Assembly: GCA_018830745.1 (NCBI GenBank)
Contig: JAHJRU010000156.1
Span: 1 to 10,660 of the forward strand
Reading direction: 5' to 3'
DNA length: 10,660 nt
Source of the DNA: Chloroflexota bacterium
GTDB taxonomy: Bacteria; Chloroflexota; Dehalococcoidia; Dehalococcoidales; JAHJRU01
The position numbers were made by a program, and so were the translations under genes. Below, one piece after another: positions 7,801-10,660 of this stretch (position 1 is its first letter; each line of letters starts with the position of its first letter). Under the pieces are notes generated by a model that ran no database searches, was not told where the DNA came from, and was given only the letters and a program-made list of their open reading frames with translations.

Positions 7801-8877
7801 TCAAGCAATGCTCAGAGCCGCCTTAATACCATCCGCCCACGCAGCGGCCAGCGCCTTTCTCCCCTGCTTACCGGCTTCCTCAATCCTGGCACCAAGCAAG
7901 TCAAGGTCCTTCAAAATATCCAGCAGAGAGGCAAATCGGGGGAGATATATCTCCCCGACATCACGCCCGGTTGCCAGGGCATCGACTATCGATTCGACAG
8001 CGTGAAGACTGCTTTTAAGCGCCATCCCTATGCCGTCCCAGGACACCGGCATCTGCAACAGTGCGGCATCGCCTACCAGCAGAATGTTGTCCCGCGCCGG
8101 AATAAAAGCGCCGGAGTAAAGGCCCCCTTTAAGGTTGACGCCGGCACCGGAGATACATCCGTCTTTCCAGATAGGTCTCTCCCGCCCCGAAAAGCCGTAC
8201 GACCCCAATATCTTATTGGCCTCGCTTCTGAGCTGTTTCAACGCTCCCCCCAGGAGAAAGAACTCGCCCTTATGACATAAGCTAAATCGCGGGCTGGTGC
8301 GGGAAAGCGGGGCGAACCAGTGGAAGTAGTTGCGGTCCAGAGCCAGCTCCCCGGAGTAACATTCACGGTATGCCGTGCGATAAGTAATGTTGAGTTCCGG
8401 GTGAATTGACCTCCTGATGGTTGAATTAGCGCCATCGGCTCCGATGACAAACCTGGATTCGATTGTCTCCTGACCCAGCCTGACCACGCAATGCCCGCTT
8501 TCCGGCTCTACCGAGACGACCTTAACCCCATCCCTGATGTCAGCTCCGGCCTGTCTTGCCTGCTGTGTCATCCAGAAGTCAAGGTCGCGCCTCCAGGCAA
8601 ATGGCATCCTGTATTCCAACACCTGGGGTTCTGTCTCTGGCACATACAGCAGAAAGCCTGCCAGGTGGGAGGGATTGGTTAAAGACTCATACGGGATTTC
8701 GCCAAACTCCTGACGCACCAGCTCCTGAGCCATCACCCCCATTACCATACCGGAGCACACCTTGTCTCGAGGTAAGGCGCTCTTCTCCAGCAACAGGACC
8801 CCAAGCCCCTGCTCCGCACATTTCTTCGCCGCCAGGGACCCGGCGGGGCCAGCACCAACTACAATGACATCGTACAT
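7801..8877 (-). CDS. FAD-dependent oxidoreductase, geranylgeranyl reductase family
   Basis: A 358-residue flavoprotein of the geranylgeranyl reductase/PHBH-like class. Visible marks: the N-terminal dinucleotide fold VGAGPAG with glycines 8, 10 and 13; acidic E31 at the end of the second strand; RDKVCSGMV at 37-45 in the place of the family's PxKxCGG segment; GADGANSTIRR at 146-156; a YFHWFAP segment at 184-190 recalling the family's YxWxFP substrate motif; and VGDAA at 268-272 followed by P277 and DGIG at 281-284. Relatives reduce isoprenoid double bonds in lipids, chlorophyll or quinone side chains, but other members act as halogenases or hydroxylases, so the reaction is open. The ATG at 8877 is chosen because GGAGG lies eight bases upstream; an in-frame GTG at 8892 would begin inside that site. 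It is probably the first gene of an operon with the MFS carrier. Confidence 0.9.
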   Translation of the reverse strand: MYDVIVVGAGPAGSLAAKKCAEQGLGVLLLEKSALPRDKVCSGMVMGVMAQELVRQEFGEIPYESLTNPSHLAGFLLYVPETEPQVLEYRMPFAWRRDLDFWMTQQARQAGADIRDGVKVVSVEPESGHCVVRLGQETIESRFVIGADGANSTIRRSIHPELNITYRTAYRECYSGELALDRNYFHWFAPLSRTSPRFSLCHKGEFFLLGGALKQLRSEANKILGSYGFSGRERPIWKDGCISGAGVNLKGGLYSGAFIPARDNILLVGDAALLQMPVSWDGIGMALKSSLHAVESIVDALATGRDVGEIYLPRFASLLDILKDLDLLGARIEEAGKQGRKALAAAWADGIKAALSIA

Positions 8878-8940
8878 GCTTTTTTCCTCCACGCCAAACC
8901 TGTATAACCTTGAATCCTGTTCTGACAGCCCAGATGGGCA

Positions 8941-8970
8941 ATTCTAACAAAAGTACCCGAACGTAGTCAA
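8941..8970 (-). promoter_or_regulatory. Sigma-70-like promoter for the reductase-MFS operon
   Basis: Read on the minus strand, TTGACT (8970-8965) is followed after 18 bases by TAGAAT (8946-8941), each matching consensus at five of six positions. TG three bases before the -10 gives an extended -10 element. Transcription would start near 8934, about 57 bases before the reductase ATG. Confidence 0.6.
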
Positions 8971-9161
8971 CCTGAAAAGCGGTGAGGGGAGGCTAAGCCG
9001 GGACTCACCCGAACCGCCTGGACTTGAATCAATCCCCATCAACCAGGTTACCACGGTTTTTTGCATCGCGGTTTTCAAGGCACTCCTCGGGCTCCTACTG
9101 CCATGACATACCGGCAAATGCCCGGCTGCGCCACGGGGACTCCACCGATAATTGAGGGCTA

Positions 9162-9181
9162 CCACCAACCCTAATTGGTGG
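9162..9181 (+). promoter_or_regulatory. Perfect 7-bp inverted repeat upstream of the repeat-protein gene
   Basis: CCACCAA at 9162-9168 and TTGGTGG at 9175-9181 form a perfect inverted repeat with a 6-base centre (CCCTAA). It lies about 70 bases before the start at 9252 and just upstream of the likely promoter region, a common place for an operator. No T tract follows, so it is not a clear terminator. The binding protein is unknown. Confidence 0.3.
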
Positions 9182-9213
9182 CTGGTAAAGTCACCTCAAG
9201 AGGGCATCTGCGC

Positions 9214-9219
9214 TAGAAT
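9214..9219 (+). promoter_or_regulatory. Possible -10 element for the repeat-protein gene
   Basis: TAGAAT matches TATAAT at five of six positions and would start transcription near 9226. The matching -35 position (about 9190-9196, GTCACCT) is poor, so an activator might be needed or the promoter may be elsewhere. Confidence 0.25.
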
Positions 9220-9251
9220 AAGGATATCGCTCATCTGCAGATTGAGTAATC

Positions 9252-10660
9252 ATGGAAAGAGCTATACCCTTTGTGATATGCACCGCGCTCATTCTACTGG
9301 CAGGAATGACCATGGCTTCCGACTCTTTTGCCATCCTGGATACCAGCACCCGTGAACTTGCCGCCACTTATGAGCGCAATGAGACCATTCGGATAACAAA
9401 CATATCTTCGCTCTCCACCAGTTTGCTACCGATTGAGCACCGCAATTTGGAAGTCTCACTAACCAACGATGGCCGGACAAGCATAGCCGACTTCTCAAAA
9501 TGGGATGTCATCGTGCAATACTTTGATAGCCAGAACAATTATTATGTGTACTGGCTGCCATATGTCGAAGGACCGCCCGACCTTAACCAGTGGTCGGTTA
9601 AAGGAATCTACCTCGATGCCGCCAACTCCACGCCCGAACTGCTGGAAGCGGGAATATTGAATCCCGACGAAGACATAATAGTGGAGCTAAAGCTAAGTCC
9701 ATCTGTTCACGAATCGAGATACAACCTGGCCATTATCTCCACTCCTGGCGGTGTCTCAACCTGGAACCATTTCCGGTCTTATCCGCTATACCTGCATAAC
9801 AACCCCACACCACCAACAGCCAATACCACCGCTCAGGAGACGCTGCCCCTGAGCACCACAGCGCCGACGGCCGCCACCCTGTACAACTATGATGAGGATT
9901 ACAGTAGCGATTTAGGGCGCAGAATCGAACAAGGGCGGGGCAATGTCAACGAATCAAATCTGGCAAGGTATCAGACCTGGAGAGCGGGACCGCTTACCGA
10001 GCCGGTTGGCGACACCCTGGAGTTCGACACCGTGAACGGCATGGCCCCCGCCGTAACCCACGTCAGCGGCGATGTTTACGCCATCGCCTATGAGGGACCG
10101 GGCAGCGATGGTTTCCTCAAAACGGTGGAGATAGCTCCCAGCGGCAATATCACCGATGCCGTCATCGATACCCTGGAATTCGATACCGGCACGGGGCAAG
10201 AACCCAGCATAATCCATGTTTCCGGCAATGTTTACGCCATTGCCTATCGGGGAACGGGGGACAATGGCTTCCTGACGACAGTGGATATAGCCACCAGCGG
10301 CAATATCACCGATGCCGTAATCGACACCCTGGAATTCGATGCCGTCACAGGGCGTGAACCCGGCATAATCCATGTTTCCGGCGATGTTTACGCCATTGCC
10401 TATCGGGGACCGGCGGACAATGGCTTTCTCACAACAGTGGAGATAGCCGCCAGCGGCCAGATCACCGATGCCGTCATCGATACCCTGGAGTTTGACAGCG
10501 TCAACGGCCAGGAACCCAGCATAATCCATGTTTCCGGCAATGTCTACGCCATTGCCTATCGGGGACCGGCGGACGATGGCTTCCTCAAAACGGTGGAGAT
10601 AGCTCCCAGCGGCAATATCACCGATGCCGTCATCGATACCCTGGAATTCGATACCGGCAC
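9252..10660 (+). CDS. Secreted repeat protein with archaellin/FlaF-like N-terminal domain (3' end outside window)
   Basis: 469 codons are visible and the frame is open at the window end. Residues 1-26 hold a hydrophobic segment after MERAIP, a signal peptide or membrane anchor. Residues 27-180 look like a beta-rich extracellular domain: LDTSTRELAATYERNETIRI near 29-48, then LTNDGRTSIADFSKWDVIVQY and YWLPY near 70-104, and ILNPDE near 135-140. This pattern recalls archaellin/FlaF-type domains of archaea, seen also in Chloroflexota; the match is from memory and uncertain. Residues 184-210 are a Thr/Pro/Ala-rich linker. From D254 four complete 52-residue repeats and part of a fifth follow (DTLEFD...HVSGxVYAIAYRG...GFLKTVEIAPSGNITDAVI), plausibly blades of a beta-propeller. 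The ATG at 9252 is the first start after an in-frame TGA at 9243-9245; the ribosome-binding site is weak. A surface binding or adhesion role is likely; the ligand is unknown. Confidence 0.85.
   Translation, partial: MERAIPFVICTALILLAGMTMASDSFAILDTSTRELAATYERNETIRITNISSLSTSLLPIEHRNLEVSLTNDGRTSIADFSKWDVIVQYFDSQNNYYVYWLPYVEGPPDLNQWSVKGIYLDAANSTPELLEAGILNPDEDIIVELKLSPSVHESRYNLAIISTPGGVSTWNHFRSYPLYLHNNPTPPTANTTAQETLPLSTTAPTAATLYNYDEDYSSDLGRRIEQGRGNVNESNLARYQTWRAGPLTEPVGDTLEFDTVNGMAPAVTHVSGDVYAIAYEGPGSDGFLKTVEIAPSGNITDAVIDTLEFDTGTGQEPSIIHVSGNVYAIAYRGTGDNGFLTTVDIATSGNITDAVIDTLEFDAVTGREPGIIHVSGDVYAIAYRGPADNGFLTTVEIAASGQITDAVIDTLEFDSVNGQEPSIIHVSGNVYAIAYRGPADDGFLKTVEIAPSGNITDAVIDTLEFDTG
10011..10660 (+). 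repeat. Tandem 156-bp (52-codon) repeats
   Basis: The units run 10011-10166, 10167-10322, 10323-10478, 10479-10634 and 10635 to the window end, with no length variation. Each encodes DTLEFD, then a variable four-residue stretch, an IIHVSGNVYAIAYRG core, a D-GFLKTVEI strand and SGNITDAVI. Copies are close at the DNA level: the 80 bases 10581-10660 are identical to 10113-10192, exactly three units upstream. Unit 1 is the most divergent in its first half (MAPAVTHVSGDVYAIAYEG). Confidence 0.95.

Larger units (their letters stand above)
8878..9251. other. Divergent intergenic region, reductase / repeat protein
   Basis: No gene is supported in these 374 bases. They hold a good minus-strand promoter (8941-8970), a 6-base inverted repeat GGTGAG/CTCACC (8981-8986 and 9004-9009), a perfect 7-bp hairpin (9162-9181) and a weak plus-strand -10 (9214-9219). 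No tRNA or other structured RNA could be folded convincingly by eye. Confidence 0.55.

Noticed and set aside
9013..9040. TTCAAGTCC-like T-loop on the minus strand, considered as a tRNA remnant
   Set aside because: The flanking bases do not form a T stem and no anticodon or acceptor arm could be fitted.
9954..10529. 191-codon periodic open frame on the minus strand across the 52-codon repeats
   Set aside because: It is an antisense shadow kept open by the repeated plus-strand codons; it covers only the repeat array and the codons just before it and has no supported start signal.

Overview
The window looks like anaerobic bacterial DNA. It carries a DMSO-reductase-family molybdoenzyme, a class I acyl-CoA ligase, an FAD-dependent reductase of the geranylgeranyl reductase type, an MFS carrier and two large repeat-rich surface or secreted proteins. 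Sigma-70-like promoters and a lipobox lipoprotein support a bacterium. The mix of many-substrate molybdoenzymes, CARDB lipoproteins and archaellin-like secreted proteins resembles Dehalococcoidia-type Chloroflexota, but this is an inference from family content only; no marker gene is present.

Layout. Bases 1-1909 (minus) hold the N-terminal 636 codons of a molybdopterin oxidoreductase whose C-terminus lies beyond the window start. A 335-base divergent intergenic region (1910-2244) has two back-to-back sigma-70-like promoters that share an identical 10-base -35 block. It also contains a short leader in which one element could pair either with an upstream copy or with the ligase start codon. 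The acyl-CoA ligase (2245-3804, plus) follows. It runs convergently into a CARDB-repeat lipoprotein (3993-6212, minus; six repeats).

An MFS transporter (6459-7721, minus, TTG start) and an FAD-dependent reductase (7801-8877, minus) lie 79 bases apart and probably form one transcript, reductase first, from a good promoter at 8941-8970. A second divergent region (8878-9251) separates them from a plus-strand gene (9252 to the window end). That gene encodes an N-terminal hydrophobic segment, an archaellin/FlaF-like beta domain, a Thr/Pro linker and then a tandem array of exactly 52-codon repeats that continues out of the window.

How they may work together: the divergent molybdoenzyme and ligase suggest an oxidise/hydroxylate/hydrate-and-activate route for a carboxylic acid or its precursor. 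The reductase-MFS pair may modify and move a small hydrophobic or carboxylic metabolite. The two repeat proteins are probably cell-surface adhesion or binding proteins and need not belong to the metabolic genes. Substrates cannot be read from the sequence.
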